A stretch of DNA of 43,312 nt from Planctomycetota bacterium. GTDB lineage: Bacteria; Planctomycetota; Planctomycetia; Gemmatales; Gemmataceae. Within the stretch, counting starts at the first letter, position 1. Every line of letters starts with the position of its first letter. Shown one piece after another: positions 33,100-42,102 of the stretch. The position numbers were made by a program, and so were the translations under genes. The stretch is taken from NCBI GenBank assembly GCA_021781415.1, contig JAJXWW010000190.1, positions 23,483 through 66,794 of the forward strand, given 5' to 3'. The notes beneath the pieces are model-generated. The model did not search any database, was not told the DNA's origin, and saw only the letters and a program-made list of their open reading frames with translations.

Positions 33100-34572
33100 A
33101 TGCCGTCGATTCTTTCTCGCAGTCCAGTATCGATTCTCGTGCCGCTCGCCGGCATCCTGAGCCTGGCGGCCGTTTTAAGGCTCGGAGCGATGCGCGCCGA
33201 GTTTTGGCTCGATGAAATCTGGTCGTGGGAGTTTTCGCGGGCGGCGGCGTCGCCGTGGGAGATCGTCGCCGGCGCGGAACAACATCACGACAACAATCAC
33301 AAATTGAATACGCTCTTTTTATGGCTTTATCCCTCCGGCGCGTCGTGGCAGACGTATCGTCTGCACTCGCTGGCCGCAGGTTTGGCGAGCGTGGCCTTGG
33401 CGGCGCTGCTCGGACTTCGGCGCGGCCGAGCCGAGGCCATCTTCGTCTCGCTGCTGTTCGCCACCAACTATTGGCTGGTTCTGTGTTCCGCCGAGGCGCG
33501 CGGCTACGCCCTCGCCGTCCTGTTCGCCCTCGCCGCCTTCTCGACGTTGCAAGGCTATCTGACGGCGGTTCCCTCAGCAGGACGGCGCATTCAGCTGGTG
33601 CTGTTCTGGTGCAGTGCGATCCTCGGCTTTCTCGCGCATTTGACCTTCCTTCACTGCTATCTTGCCTTGGGGTTGTGGTCGGTGTATTGGGGAGCGCGAA
33701 GTGGCCTCTCCCGTCGAGACGAGATCCGCCAGCTGCTCGCCTGCCATCTGGTTCCGTGTCTCTTCTTTCTCGTTCTGTTTTGGGTGGACATTCGGTCGAT
33801 GAAGCTCGGTGGCGGCCCCACGCAGCCGACCTCGCTCGTCCTCGGTCGCTTGCTCGGTCTCGGTTTGGGCGTCTCGCCGTCATCCGCCGCGCGGATGGCA
33901 GCCACGATTTTTGCCGCGCTGACCTTGGCCATCGGATTGCGCCAGCTGGCGCGGGAGAACCAGCGCCTGGGAGTATTCTTCGCCGCGGCCATCGTCGGCT
34001 CGCCGGCGCTGTTCCTCCTCGGCAAACCCGCCTATCTATTCGAGCGCTATTTTCTCATCTCTTTTGTCTTTTTCTTGCTGTTGCTCGGTTTCGTTCTCGG
34101 CGCGATGTGGCGGAGGTCGCGCGCCGGTGCCTGTACCGCCGCCGTTATCGCTCTGGCCGTGGCCGGCGGCGGGACGGCGCAAGTGCTGACGTTCGAGCGC
34201 GGCGGGCGCGGCCACGTTCTCGATGCCCTAGCCTACATTGAACGCCGTTCGCCGAGCGAAGGCGCGACGGTGTGCGGCGATTTCGATTTCCGCGTCGCCA
34301 AGTGCTATCGCTTTCATTCCGCCTATCTTCGCACCAAAAAGCACCTGGTGTATTGCGAGCAAGAGGCACTGCCGCCGCGCGGAGCGGACTGGCTGCTGGC
34401 GCATCGCAGCGACCCAGGTTATCCCCTTCACGACGAGATATTCGATGTGCGCGACAACGCCTATCGCCGCGTCGAGGACTTTCCGGCGGCGGAGTTCGGT
34501 GGCTGGAGCTGGCACGTCTACCGCAAACGGGAGACTACGGTTGGCCGCGACGCGCGGCGGAGCGCGGAATAG
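33100..34572 (+). CDS. Polytopic GT39-like membrane glycosyltransferase
   Basis: 490 residues from the ATG at 33100; the frame is open to 32872 but lacks coding character there. About ten hydrophobic segments. The first luminal loop has LRLGAMRAEFWLDEIWSWEF with the Asp-Glu pair typical of GT-C enzymes of the ArnT/PMT-like superfamily, followed by HHDNNHKLNTLFLWL and the helical run LHSLAAGLASVALAALLGL. The C-terminal 100 residues are soluble (VCGDFDFRVAKCYRFHSAYL). It likely transfers a sugar from a lipid-phosphate donor to an exported acceptor; donor and acceptor are unknown. It converges with the NYN/cold-shock gene with only 6 bp between stops. Confidence 0.75.
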   Translation: MPSILSRSPVSILVPLAGILSLAAVLRLGAMRAEFWLDEIWSWEFSRAAASPWEIVAGAEQHHDNNHKLNTLFLWLYPSGASWQTYRLHSLAAGLASVALAALLGLRRGRAEAIFVSLLFATNYWLVLCSAEARGYALAVLFALAAFSTLQGYLTAVPSAGRRIQLVLFWCSAILGFLAHLTFLHCYLALGLWSVYWGARSGLSRRDEIRQLLACHLVPCLFFLVLFWVDIRSMKLGGGPTQPTSLVLGRLLGLGLGVSPSSAARMAATIFAALTLAIGLRQLARENQRLGVFFAAAIVGSPALFLLGKPAYLFERYFLISFVFFLLLLGFVLGAMWRRSRAGACTAAVIALAVAGGGTAQVLTFERGGRGHVLDALAYIERRSPSEGATVCGDFDFRVAKCYRFHSAYLRTKKHLVYCEQEALPPRGADWLLAHRSDPGYPLHDEIFDVRDNAYRRVEDFPAAEFGGWSWHVYRKRETTVGRDARRSAE

Positions 34573-34578
34573 CTCGCT

Positions 34579-35502
34579 CTAACCGGCGCTGGCGGCCAGG
34601 CGGCGGACCTCCTTGGCGCAGGGTCCGCGGTCGTTTTGGCCGACGACGTACAGCACGCGGTCGCCGATCTTCAACTCCAGGAAATCGGTGCCTTTAACGT
34701 CTTCGTGGAAGAAAAACAGATTCGGCCCGCCCTGATCGGCGGCAATGAAACCATAGCCGCTCTTCAAGGTCTGAATCGAGCCGGTTCCCGTTGAGAGCGG
34801 GCCTCCCTCCGGCGCGACGAGAGCCGGACGAGGAATGGTCGGGCTGGAGCCGTACTCCTTGCGCGGCACGAACAGACCCGCGATGAGCGGATCGCGCTGC
34901 CGCGCACGGTCTTCGATGATGGGGTGCATCATCACGGGATACGTCACTTCGTCGAGTAGCACCTGGGCGGTGCGCGTCTCGCGTTCGACGTTGTTCGGAT
35001 CGACGTAGCGAAAGTCCCAGCCCAGAACCATGACGCGCGTGCCCAGCGCGTTCAATTTGCGCACCAGCGGTAGGAAGTCGCCGTCGCAGACGACGAGGAC
35101 GATCACGTCGAAGCGCTTGGAATTGGCCAATTCAAACGCTTCGAGAGCCAACCACACGTCGATGCCCTTCTCGCCTTCGCGGCTCAGCGGCAAGTAGTGC
35201 GTGGTCACGCCCTCGCGGACGAGAACATCGTCGAAAACACGCTCCTTATAGAGGAGATCGCGGTCGTCGGCGTCGGCGGCGCGCAGCCGACCGCGGAAAT
35301 AGTGAGCATCGACGATTTGGCAATATCGCGGATCGGTATTCTCGCAGTCGGCCACTTGTTGTCGGACGAAGGCGTGCAATCCCCCGATGCTGACGCGCGC
35401 TCGGCGTTCGTGGTGGTAGTGGTAGAAGTTGCTGACGTGAAAGAAGAAGTTACCGTCGTAAAATATGCCGATTCGAGTCAATCTGCCGTCCATCGCAGAC
35501 AT
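34579..35502 (-). CDS. NYN-domain RNase-like protein fused to a cold-shock domain
   Basis: 307 residues from the ATG at 35502, chosen because GAGGAG sits six bases ahead, within the codons after an upstream ATG (35520). Residues 10-190 form a LabA/DUF88-type NYN domain: RIGIFYDGNFFFHVSNFYHY with Asp16, EKGIDVWLALEAFELA, VIVLVVCDGDFLPLVRKL and TRVMVLGWDFRYVDP; the conserved Asp residues would hold a metal for nuclease activity. After a linker, residues about 238-305 are a cold-shock OB fold with KSGYGFI (RNP1) and NLFFFHEDVKG (RNP2). The combination suggests an RNA-binding endoribonuclease acting in the cytosol. No partner gene is adjacent in the same direction. Confidence 0.85.
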   Translation of the reverse strand: MSAMDGRLTRIGIFYDGNFFFHVSNFYHYHHERRARVSIGGLHAFVRQQVADCENTDPRYCQIVDAHYFRGRLRAADADDRDLLYKERVFDDVLVREGVTTHYLPLSREGEKGIDVWLALEAFELANSKRFDVIVLVVCDGDFLPLVRKLNALGTRVMVLGWDFRYVDPNNVERETRTAQVLLDEVTYPVMMHPIIEDRARQRDPLIAGLFVPRKEYGSSPTIPRPALVAPEGGPLSTGTGSIQTLKSGYGFIAADQGGPNLFFFHEDVKGTDFLELKIGDRVLYVVGQNDRGPCAKEVRRLAASAG

Positions 35503-35605
35503 GAAATTCTCCTCAATCATTTGGGAAAATAGCTAAAGCATGAATACACCATCTCCCCGCAATTTATCGGCGAGACGGCGAAGTGTCACGGGTACGGCTT
35601 GAGAA

Positions 35606-36784
35606 TCAGCTGAGAACGGCAGAACGGCGCGGGAGCAGCGCGAGATAGGCGAGCAGGAGAGCCGGAGTCATCCATACGAAAGCGAAGTACTCGGCGGAGC
35701 GCGACAGCTGAGCCGCTACCACGACGTTGAACAGCAAATAGACGCACGCCGCCGTCGAGCGCACCGCGGCCCGCTCCGACGCGCGAACGGCGGCCAAAAC
35801 CTGAATGAGCGGTATCAGCAGCAGCACCAGATCGAACAGCCATGCCCCATAGGGAGCGGTAAGCAGCGAGACGAACAACAACATCGGCATGCGTTCGCTC
35901 CAATCCCAGGCGTTGCGATGCCTCCGCCAATAGAACGGCAGCCACAACAAGCCGGGAATCAGCGATAAGAATTGGAGGCGAAACTGGTCTTCTCCGAGAA
36001 GCAGGCGCAGCACCATTCCCAAGGTCGGCGAACGATATTGGGCCGGGGGGCGATGCGCCAGCGCGTCCCAATATTGGCCTAAGACGGCGGGATTGAAGCA
36101 CAGGGCGAGGCCGACCGTCACAACGCCGGCAGCCAATCCGCCCGCGAGGACGCGCCAGCGGCGTTGCGTCACGCACCAGGCCAGGAGCGCGATCCAGAAC
36201 AAATAGGCCAGGTGTGGCTTAATCGCCAACAACAGCAGAGCCGCGCCGGCGAGACCGTGGTAATTCCGCTTCCACAACACCACGAACAGCACCGCCCCCA
36301 ACAGCACCAGCGGCGCGATCTGCCCCGCCTTGAGTGCGAACAGCGTGGGCACAAACGTGAAAGCCAAGATCCAAACGAGAAGTCGATGCTCGGATGCCCC
36401 GCCGTACAGTTTCCAGAGAGCGTCGGCGGACCAGACCACGGCAGCCAGCAGGACGGCCAACCAAAGGAGATGGGCGGTACGGCATTCGAGCAACCCCAAC
36501 GGCATAACCAACGGCAGCGTCCACGGCGGATTCCACATCAGAATGGTATCTGCCTCGCGCCCCGCCTCGCGCTCCAGTTCTTGGACGCGGTCCACATCGT
36601 ACGGATTTTCACCGTGGACGTTGAGCCGGCCCGCCGCCCAATACTCGACGAAATCGTGCATGGGTAGCGCGGTCAACCCGCTCGAACCGACCAACGGAAG
36701 GATCAGCACCGTCAGGGTTGCGGCAAACGCAAGGACGATAAGCCAAAACATCCGCGAAGGCCGAAAGGTTGCAAGTCGCGCCAT
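35606..36784 (-). CDS. DUF2029/GT87-like membrane glycosyltransferase
   Basis: 392 residues from the ATG at 36784; the frame stays open for another 1.2 kb upstream, but this is a shadow of the metalloprotease gene. It has an N-terminal membrane helix (RMFWLIVLAFAATLTVLIL), then MHDFVEYWAAGRLNVHGENP with the Asp typical of GT87 proteins, DTILMWNPPWTLPLVMPLG, and multiple helices, including KAGQIAPLVLLGAVLFVVLW and LLLLAIKPHLAYLFWIALL. The GQ...KPH...W order is that of polyprenyl-phosphate-dependent mannosyltransferase-like proteins (DUF2029). The acceptor is unknown. It is 75 bp downstream of the zinc-protease gene and may share its transcript. Confidence 0.85.
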   Translation of the reverse strand: MARLATFRPSRMFWLIVLAFAATLTVLILPLVGSSGLTALPMHDFVEYWAAGRLNVHGENPYDVDRVQELEREAGREADTILMWNPPWTLPLVMPLGLLECRTAHLLWLAVLLAAVVWSADALWKLYGGASEHRLLVWILAFTFVPTLFALKAGQIAPLVLLGAVLFVVLWKRNYHGLAGAALLLLAIKPHLAYLFWIALLAWCVTQRRWRVLAGGLAAGVVTVGLALCFNPAVLGQYWDALAHRPPAQYRSPTLGMVLRLLLGEDQFRLQFLSLIPGLLWLPFYWRRHRNAWDWSERMPMLLFVSLLTAPYGAWLFDLVLLLIPLIQVLAAVRASERAAVRSTAACVYLLFNVVVAAQLSRSAEYFAFVWMTPALLLAYLALLPRRSAVLS

Positions 36785-36858
36785 GGAGAGCCACCCAAAT
36801 ACTCGTTCGCCTACCGATTCGCGCCGAATCGTTCGCGTCCAAGTATAGCTCACGCCGT

Positions 36859-38643
36859 TCAATCGCGCGATTGGTAGCCGGGCAGAGTCAACAGGCGCTT
36901 GCGCAGCGCGTCTTGTTTTTCCAGAAAGCGTTCGTCCGTCGTTGAGCCGTATTGCCGAGCAAACTGATCGCGGTCCACGCTTTCGGGCAGGCCTTTGGTC
37001 GGCAGCACATAGTCGGCGACGCGGAACGATTTGGCCAAATCGTCGAGCAAACTGGGCGAGGCGTCGAGTTGGGTGGCAAACGTCATACCCGCCAGACTGG
37101 CCGACAGTTCGTCGAAACGAAAGCGTTCGCCGCCCTGATGCAGCAGCAATTCTTCTTGCAACCCCGCGGCGGAGACCGCTTGTCCTTCCACGAGCAGCTG
37201 CACGGCGGCGGACACGGCGAAGCTCTGCGCCATCGACGCGCTGCCGTGCATGGTCGGCACGCCCAACACTTGAAGGCGCTGCCCGCGCTCTTGGTCGCTT
37301 TCGAGTTTCGACCACGGGATGCCGCGTATCCCCAGCGAACGCAGCAGGGACGAACGGTCGATGGCCACGGCCAAACCCAAGGTATAGGCCGTCGCCGCAT
37401 GTTCGCCCTGCAATCGGCGACAACTCTCGGCGGCAACCCGGCAGTAGCGCTCCATCAGGGCATCGCCGTCGCCGCGCTCCTTCGCCGAGAGCTTCTTGGC
37501 TTCGGCGGTGACGGCAACCACGACGGCTCGCGCCCCATCGACCGATTCCCCCGACAGGGAACCCACCGTCAGCGGTTCGGGAGGCGTCCCGCCCAACATG
37601 CGGACAAACTGCGCCGCCGCCGGATCGTCGGGATCGGCCCGGACGACGGACGAGTACAGGTCGAGCAAGCGCCGCCGCGTCGGCGCGGTCAACATTCCCA
37701 AACCGCGTACGGGACGTTGGGCCAACTCCTCGGCCACCAGGTTCATCGCCAGCGTGTTGAGCGGATCGTAGCCGATGCGAAAGGCGCGCAGGTTCGCCTT
37801 GCCGTCGCCGAGCTTCGGGCGCATCGCCGAGTCGGGATCGGGAACGTGGCACGCGCCGAGGAAATGGCCCAACTCGTGGACCAGCACTTCGAGCCGCTCC
37901 GCCTCGGTGCGCACTCGATATTCGCGCAGGAGGATGTGCGTCTGCAACGGTCCCGGCGTGCAACCGAGCGCCTTGTCGTCGTCCTCCTTCGCGACCGGCA
38001 GCCCGGTGAAGCCGATCGCCAGGCGCGCCTTGCCCGGAGCCACTTTGGTGCGAAAATCGCCCATCAAATCGCGCAGTTTGGTCAACTTGTCATCGGATTG
38101 CCACGTTCCCACTTCGATGACATCGAGCTGAATGCGACAACAGCGCTCTAAAATATCCGACGCATCGGCCACGCGCTGGCGCAGGCGCTTCTCCCACACC
38201 TTTTGCACGGTCGGCTCGGCTTGATCGACGAGAATCTCGACGGGGATTTTGAGCGGAAACTTCGCCGGTTTCTCGAGTGGTTCGTCGTCGTCTTTGCCGC
38301 CGGCGTCGGGCGCTTGCCGCCACGATCCGGCGAATCCGACCTGTTTCAGCCGCAATTCCTTGCCCGCGCCGACGAAGCAATAGATCTCGTTGCGCCGCAT
38401 CAGGCAGCGGTGCGCCTTGCCGTCCACCGTGAAATCGACTTCCGAGCCGCGCACGAAAGGCAAGGCCGCCACATCGCCTCGGGCAATCGTACCGGGACGC
38501 GCCTCTCCCTTGCCCACCACCACCGTGTACCGCACCTCGTCCCCCGTGCGATTGGCGAGGACGAAAACGGCGGAGCGAAGCGAGGACGGAGCGAACGCAC
38601 TCCACACGGCCAACAACAGGAGAACGGCCAATCGGTGCATCAT
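36859..38643 (-). CDS. Putative secreted metzincin-type zinc metalloprotease
   Basis: 594 residues from the first of two adjacent ATGs (38643), with AAAGGA eight bases ahead. The signal peptide is LAVLLLLAVWSAFAPSSLRS. Residues about 25-100 form a small beta domain (ANRTGDEVRYTVVVGKGEA, CLMRRNEIYCFVGAGKELRL). The catalytic part has the zinc motif VLVHELGHFLGACH (His-Glu-x-x-His-x-x-Gly-x-x-His, near residue 254) followed by DPDSAMRP as a Met-turn. The C-terminal 300 residues have no recognised domain but contain AMNLVAEELAQRP, RYCRVAAESCRRLQGEHAAT and MHGSASMAQSFAVSAAVQLL. It may process surface proteins or peptides. No adjacent inhibitor is seen. Confidence 0.7.
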   Translation of the reverse strand: MMHRLAVLLLLAVWSAFAPSSLRSAVFVLANRTGDEVRYTVVVGKGEARPGTIARGDVAALPFVRGSEVDFTVDGKAHRCLMRRNEIYCFVGAGKELRLKQVGFAGSWRQAPDAGGKDDDEPLEKPAKFPLKIPVEILVDQAEPTVQKVWEKRLRQRVADASDILERCCRIQLDVIEVGTWQSDDKLTKLRDLMGDFRTKVAPGKARLAIGFTGLPVAKEDDDKALGCTPGPLQTHILLREYRVRTEAERLEVLVHELGHFLGACHVPDPDSAMRPKLGDGKANLRAFRIGYDPLNTLAMNLVAEELAQRPVRGLGMLTAPTRRRLLDLYSSVVRADPDDPAAAQFVRMLGGTPPEPLTVGSLSGESVDGARAVVVAVTAEAKKLSAKERGDGDALMERYCRVAAESCRRLQGEHAATAYTLGLAVAIDRSSLLRSLGIRGIPWSKLESDQERGQRLQVLGVPTMHGSASMAQSFAVSAAVQLLVEGQAVSAAGLQEELLLHQGGERFRFDELSASLAGMTFATQLDASPSLLDDLAKSFRVADYVLPTKGLPESVDRDQFARQYGSTTDERFLEKQDALRKRLLTLPGYQSRD

Positions 38644-38833
38644 CGGTGGTGTCCTTTGTGCGGCAGGAATCGTCTCATTCCATCGTAACAGACGCCCGCT
38701 CACGGTCAACCGACCGCCCAACAAGACAGTCTGCATCGGAATTGACCGAGAGGCGCACACCGTCGGCTCGCCTCGATTGTTCGGCGAACCGGCTGCGATC
38801 TTCGATCGACCGGCACGAATGGAAAGGAGGCAA

Positions 38834-40465
38834 CTACCACAGTGCCCATGCTCCCTTAGACAACACATAAACGGCCAGTAGGGCGTTCGTCGTCGCATGG
38901 GCAATCACCGCATCGAACAAGCGGCCGCGGCGGGCGATGGCGAACGCATACGCCAAGCCCGCCAGCGTGCCCGCCAACCACGAGCCATGCAACGCGCCGA
39001 ACGCCAGCGACGACAATAGCAGAGAGGCCCAGGTCCATTTTCCCACCGGCAGCTCGCTCCAATCCGCCGACTGAATGCGGCGGAGCAGATAGCCTCGAAA
39101 CGCCAACTCCTCGGCCAAAGGGACCGTAATCGTCGCGCCCACAATGCGGAAGACGATCCACGTCAGCGCCCCCGTCGGCGACAGCTGGGCCAGTCCATCG
39201 CGCAGGGCCGACGGTTCGCCGATGCCTGCCGGAACCAGGGCGATCCACAAAACGAGTACCGCGCAGCCGATGACAATCGGCTGAAACGACCACGACCAGG
39301 CCAATTCCCCATAGGCCCGACGACAGCGCCATAGCACGAACCCAGCCACGACGACGCGCAGCGGATACAGGGCGTCGAATCCCGTCGAAAACGCGCCGGT
39401 CAGCATGGTCGCGCCCAAGAGGGCGAGTTGCGGCATCAGATACGCCAGACTCTTTTCGCTTCCGCGCCGCGAACGCGAGGGCGAGGCTTCGGGGCTTGGG
39501 TAAACGGCGAAGAACCGCATCCGCCGAGCGACGACGGCCAATCCCAAGGCCACGGCGTTGAAGGCCAGCCATCCGGCCTGCGAATGAAATCCGCCCAGAG
39601 CCACCTCCGGCCAACCGGCCGTGCCGATGGCGATGAGTGCGGCAATGCGGACGGCGTTGCTCAGCCACAACACGGCCACACCGAGAGGCCACAACAACAA
39701 GGCTTGCGGAAATCGCAATTCGGCTCGAAACAGCCACAGATAGGCCAGGGCGAAGACCGACAGCAGCCCCATCCCTTCGTAGCCGGAGCATTCGGGAGCG
39801 ATGGATACGCCGAACGCAGGGGTGCCGATGGACAGATCGGACGCATCGCAAACCGTCTGGCCGTAGGCGAGCCGCAGCAAGGCATCGACGATCCAGAAAG
39901 TGCCCTCGGCCAGCGGTCGCCAACAGCGCTGCAACAGCAAGCCCGCACTAAAGGCCAGAATGCCGACGCCCACTCCCGCCGACAGCAGCAACCGATGTCG
40001 CCAAGCCAGTCCCCGCCACGCGGAGGCCGGCAAAATCGCCAGCGCCCAGCATCCAACGACGGCCAATCCGAGAGTACACCAGAGCAGCGTTCCCTCGGCC
40101 ATGAACGCCACCCCGGCGGGTGACTCCAGAAGATATGCGGTGACGGCGGCGAAGGCGGCGAAGGCGAGCAAATGAAAGACAATAGCGATGCCTATACTAC
40201 TTAACGACATCGCGGACTCGGGCATCCGGCAGACATCGCGCCACAGCGACGCACCACCGATCAGCAGCGTGGCCGCTACAACGGCGATGACCAACCGCAG
40301 CAGCAGATTTGATTGACCGAGTAGTTCGGCCCACCATCCGCTCTGTCCGCGCAGCGTGCCGGTGTCGAAGCGCAGCGTGAGCAGCAACACTTCGCCGAGC
40401 AAAAGTGCGACGAGAACGAGCCAGCGGAGCAACGGAGGCGCGGGAGCGGCGGATTGGCCGGACAT
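38834..40465 (-). CDS. xrtE: Exosortase E fused to CPBP (CAAX-type) protease
   Basis: 543 residues from the ATG at 40465; the frame extends further but without family character. The exosortase part (1-340) has eight or so membrane helices and the catalytic trio Cys226 (SIAPECSGYEGMGL), Arg273 (LSNAVRIAALI) and His294 (LGGFHSQAGW). The C-terminal 200 residues are a CPBP intramembrane protease with Glu452-Glu453 and Arg457 (PLAEELAFRGYLLRR), His493 (FGALHGSWLAG) and His523 (IAHATTNA). This fusion is the architecture of exosortase E/protease of the VPEID-CTERM system. It would cleave C-terminal sorting tails at the membrane. Two VPEID-tailed and two PEP-CTERM proteins are encoded immediately upstream. 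The stop is about 190 bp downstream of the metzincin's start. Confidence 0.93.
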   Translation of the reverse strand: MSGQSAAPAPPLLRWLVLVALLLGEVLLLTLRFDTGTLRGQSGWWAELLGQSNLLLRLVIAVVAATLLIGGASLWRDVCRMPESAMSLSSIGIAIVFHLLAFAAFAAVTAYLLESPAGVAFMAEGTLLWCTLGLAVVGCWALAILPASAWRGLAWRHRLLLSAGVGVGILAFSAGLLLQRCWRPLAEGTFWIVDALLRLAYGQTVCDASDLSIGTPAFGVSIAPECSGYEGMGLLSVFALAYLWLFRAELRFPQALLLWPLGVAVLWLSNAVRIAALIAIGTAGWPEVALGGFHSQAGWLAFNAVALGLAVVARRMRFFAVYPSPEASPSRSRRGSEKSLAYLMPQLALLGATMLTGAFSTGFDALYPLRVVVAGFVLWRCRRAYGELAWSWSFQPIVIGCAVLVLWIALVPAGIGEPSALRDGLAQLSPTGALTWIVFRIVGATITVPLAEELAFRGYLLRRIQSADWSELPVGKWTWASLLLSSLAFGALHGSWLAGTLAGLAYAFAIARRGRLFDAVIAHATTNALLAVYVLSKGAWALW

Positions 40466-40548
40466 ACGCGATTCTCGTAGGGGCGGTGGACGCATCCATC
40501 GGGACGATACCCAAAGGATACCCCATGTGTTGCCGCGCTGCGCGCAAG

Positions 40549-40587
40549 AAAAAGCCCCGCGCGCTGTCCTGAGACAACGGCGGAGCC
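40549..40587 (-). terminator. Probable intrinsic terminator after the first VPEID gene
   Basis: On the minus strand, ggctccgccgttgtc and gacagcgcgcggggc form a stem with a tcag loop, followed by tttttc. The copy at 42103-42144 is near-identical. It lies about 135 bp downstream of the 69-residue VPEID gene and 84 bp before the exosortase start, so the exosortase would need its own promoter or read-through. Confidence 0.75.
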
Positions 40588-40610
40588 TGGGGAGTTGGAG
40601 AACGATCAAT

Positions 40611-40714
40611 CGGAGCCGGAAGCGTGAGCGACGGCAACGCAGAACCGTCTATCGATCGGAGCCGGAAGCGTGAGCGACGGCAACGCAGAACCGTCGCTAA
40701 CGCTTCCGGCTCCG
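40611..40714. repeat. One and a half copies of the gagccggaagcg palindrome
   Basis: Two left arms cggagccggaagcgtgagcg start at 40611 and 40657. Only the second is followed by a full right arm, gtcgctaacgcttccggctc, ending 40713. The single-copy equivalent is at 42170-42228. The family is shared with 3430-3572. Confidence 0.85.
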
Positions 40715-40721
40715 ACGGAGA

Positions 40722-40931
40722 CTAACGGCGACGATAGCGGTCGTAGACCAGCATCACACCCCCGGCCAAGAGCGCCAGCGAACTCGCCGCCGAGCCGGGG
40801 TCCATTTCGGGAGCAGGAGCAAAGCCCCAAGCAACACCGCCGAACGCAGCGAAGACCAGCATCAGACCGCAGCCTTTGCGGATGGCGCGGAATCCTTTGT
40901 GCATCGAGAGAGAGAATCGGTTGTCTTTCAT
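40722..40931 (-). CDS. Minimal VPEID-CTERM protein (copy a)
   Basis: 69 residues, ATG at 40931 with GGAG eight bases ahead. It has a basic start (MHKGFRAIRKG), a hydrophobic helix CGLMLVFAAFGGVAWGFA of signal-peptide type, then PAPEMDPGSAAS (A-P-E-M-D in place of V-P-E-I-D), a second hydrophobic run LALLAGGVMLV and a basic end DRYRRR. This is a VPEID-type sorting tail, the proposed substrate signal of exosortase E, encoded just downstream. If the signal peptide is removed and the tail cut at the P-E-M-D site, almost nothing of the mature protein remains. It may act as a processing intermediate, a membrane plug or a signal. It is the second gene of a duplicated cassette. Confidence 0.8.
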   Translation of the reverse strand: MKDNRFSLSMHKGFRAIRKGCGLMLVFAAFGGVAWGFAPAPEMDPGSAASSLALLAGGVMLVYDRYRRR

Positions 40932-41004
40932 GGAAGAATCTCCGAGGCGATTTTCGAGTGGAAGAGCCGAACGGGCGAAGTGCATCCGTCCACCACTCTT
41001 GTTG

Positions 41005-41760
41005 CTACTTGAGAAGGCCCACGCCGCGAACGCGCCAGCGAGCCAGTCCAAAACAGGCCGATCCCAAGCTGAAAAGGGCAAACGAGGTGGGTTCCGGTGC
41101 CGCCGGGGGGTCGGCAAGGACCATGTTTTGCCCGCGCCATTGGCCGTCACCACTAGGACTGCCGTCGTACCACGTCGATCGGGCCGCTCGATTGCTGGCA
41201 TCCTTCAAGTATTCGTTGGCCGCTGCCGCGATCGCCGAATAATTGGGATTCCACTCATTGGCACTCGCCGTGTATTGGAAGTTGCCCGACGCGAATCCCT
41301 TTCCGTTGTCGTAAAGCTCGCTCCAAATGGCGATTTGCAGAGCTGCCCCGTGGATGTTCCTTTCCTTCTCGTTGGGGTAGAGGTTCGACAGGTAGGGGCC
41401 GAAAGTGTTGGCCAAATAGGCGACTTTCGTTCCGTTGGTCAGAAGGTCGGTCGAGTCCGCCTCGACCTTGAACGTCTGACCGTTCGTCACGAAATGGGCC
41501 AGATCCACGCAGAAGCCGATGAACTCTGGGCCGCGGTCGAGCTGGAGAAACATCTGCCCGGCGAATCCGGTCAAACCGTTAAACGAATGTTGGGGGGCAG
41601 ATTTGTCAATGAAGCTGACGGTCACGTCCGCGCCCGCGCCTTCGCCGTCGAGCTTAAGACTCAGGTAATCGGCGGAGGCGCGACCGTTCGTCAGAAGGGC
41701 GAGGGACAAGGCGAGCAGCGCGGCAAGAAGGGGGGGACGAGAAGACGAAGAGTTTCGCAT
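41005..41760 (-). CDS. Secreted PEP-CTERM protein with thioester-domain-like motifs (copy a)
   Basis: 251 residues from the ATG at 41760 (an ATG at 41772 would add four residues). The signal peptide is LLAALLALSLALLTNGRASA. The mature part has FIGFCVDLAHFV (Cys84), KVAYLANTFGPY, and GAALQIAIWSELYDNG (Gln142). Cys in an aromatic-Cys-hydrophobic-Asp setting and Gln in hydrophobic-Gln-x-x-hydrophobic-Trp setting match the signature of Cys-Gln thioester (TED/TQXA-like) adhesins of Gram-positive bacteria. The tail, PPAAPEPTSFALFSLGSACF then RWRVRG, is a PEP-CTERM sorting signal with P222-E223-P224. Expected to be secreted and processed by an exosortase. The first gene of a cassette with the small VPEID gene 73 bp downstream. 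Confidence 0.82.
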   Translation of the reverse strand: MRNSSSSRPPLLAALLALSLALLTNGRASADYLSLKLDGEGAGADVTVSFIDKSAPQHSFNGLTGFAGQMFLQLDRGPEFIGFCVDLAHFVTNGQTFKVEADSTDLLTNGTKVAYLANTFGPYLSNLYPNEKERNIHGAALQIAIWSELYDNGKGFASGNFQYTASANEWNPNYSAIAAAANEYLKDASNRAARSTWYDGSPSGDGQWRGQNMVLADPPAAPEPTSFALFSLGSACFGLARWRVRGVGLLK

Positions 41761-42102
41761 GGTGATACTCATTCCGTTGGGGATGGCGCGATTCGGTATG
41801 GAGGGCAACGGTTCGAGCGAGCGAGAGCGGATAGGGCAGGCGGATGACGGCATTGGCATCAGCGAACTCTCATGTATTCTCATATATGCAAATGATGCGC
41901 CGTTCCGCGTTCCCGACCGAAGTTCAAAGGCGGGATGCGCCTTTCTCCTTACCGTGAAGGCAGTTAAGTATTAAGATACAATGAAGATAACATATCTTGA
42001 AATGTAGATACGATGTTGCCTTTACGCAACATCGGCCAGGAGACGTTAATTATGAGAAACGAGAAACGGTCGGAGATTGAGAAGAGTGGAGTCGGTGCGA
42101 TC
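41761..42102. other. AT-richer region between the two cassettes
   Basis: This stretch of about 340 bp lies upstream of the copy-a cassette, after the copy-b terminator. It is distinctly AT-richer than its surroundings (for example around 41960-42020) and should hold the promoter for copy a. No gene and no clear promoter box could be picked out. Confidence 0.4.

Noticed and set aside
36785..37963. Upstream extension of the GT87-like frame by nearly 400 codons
   Set aside because: It is a shadow of the metalloprotease gene on the same strand; Arg-rich, with no domain. The true N-terminal membrane helix starts at 36784.
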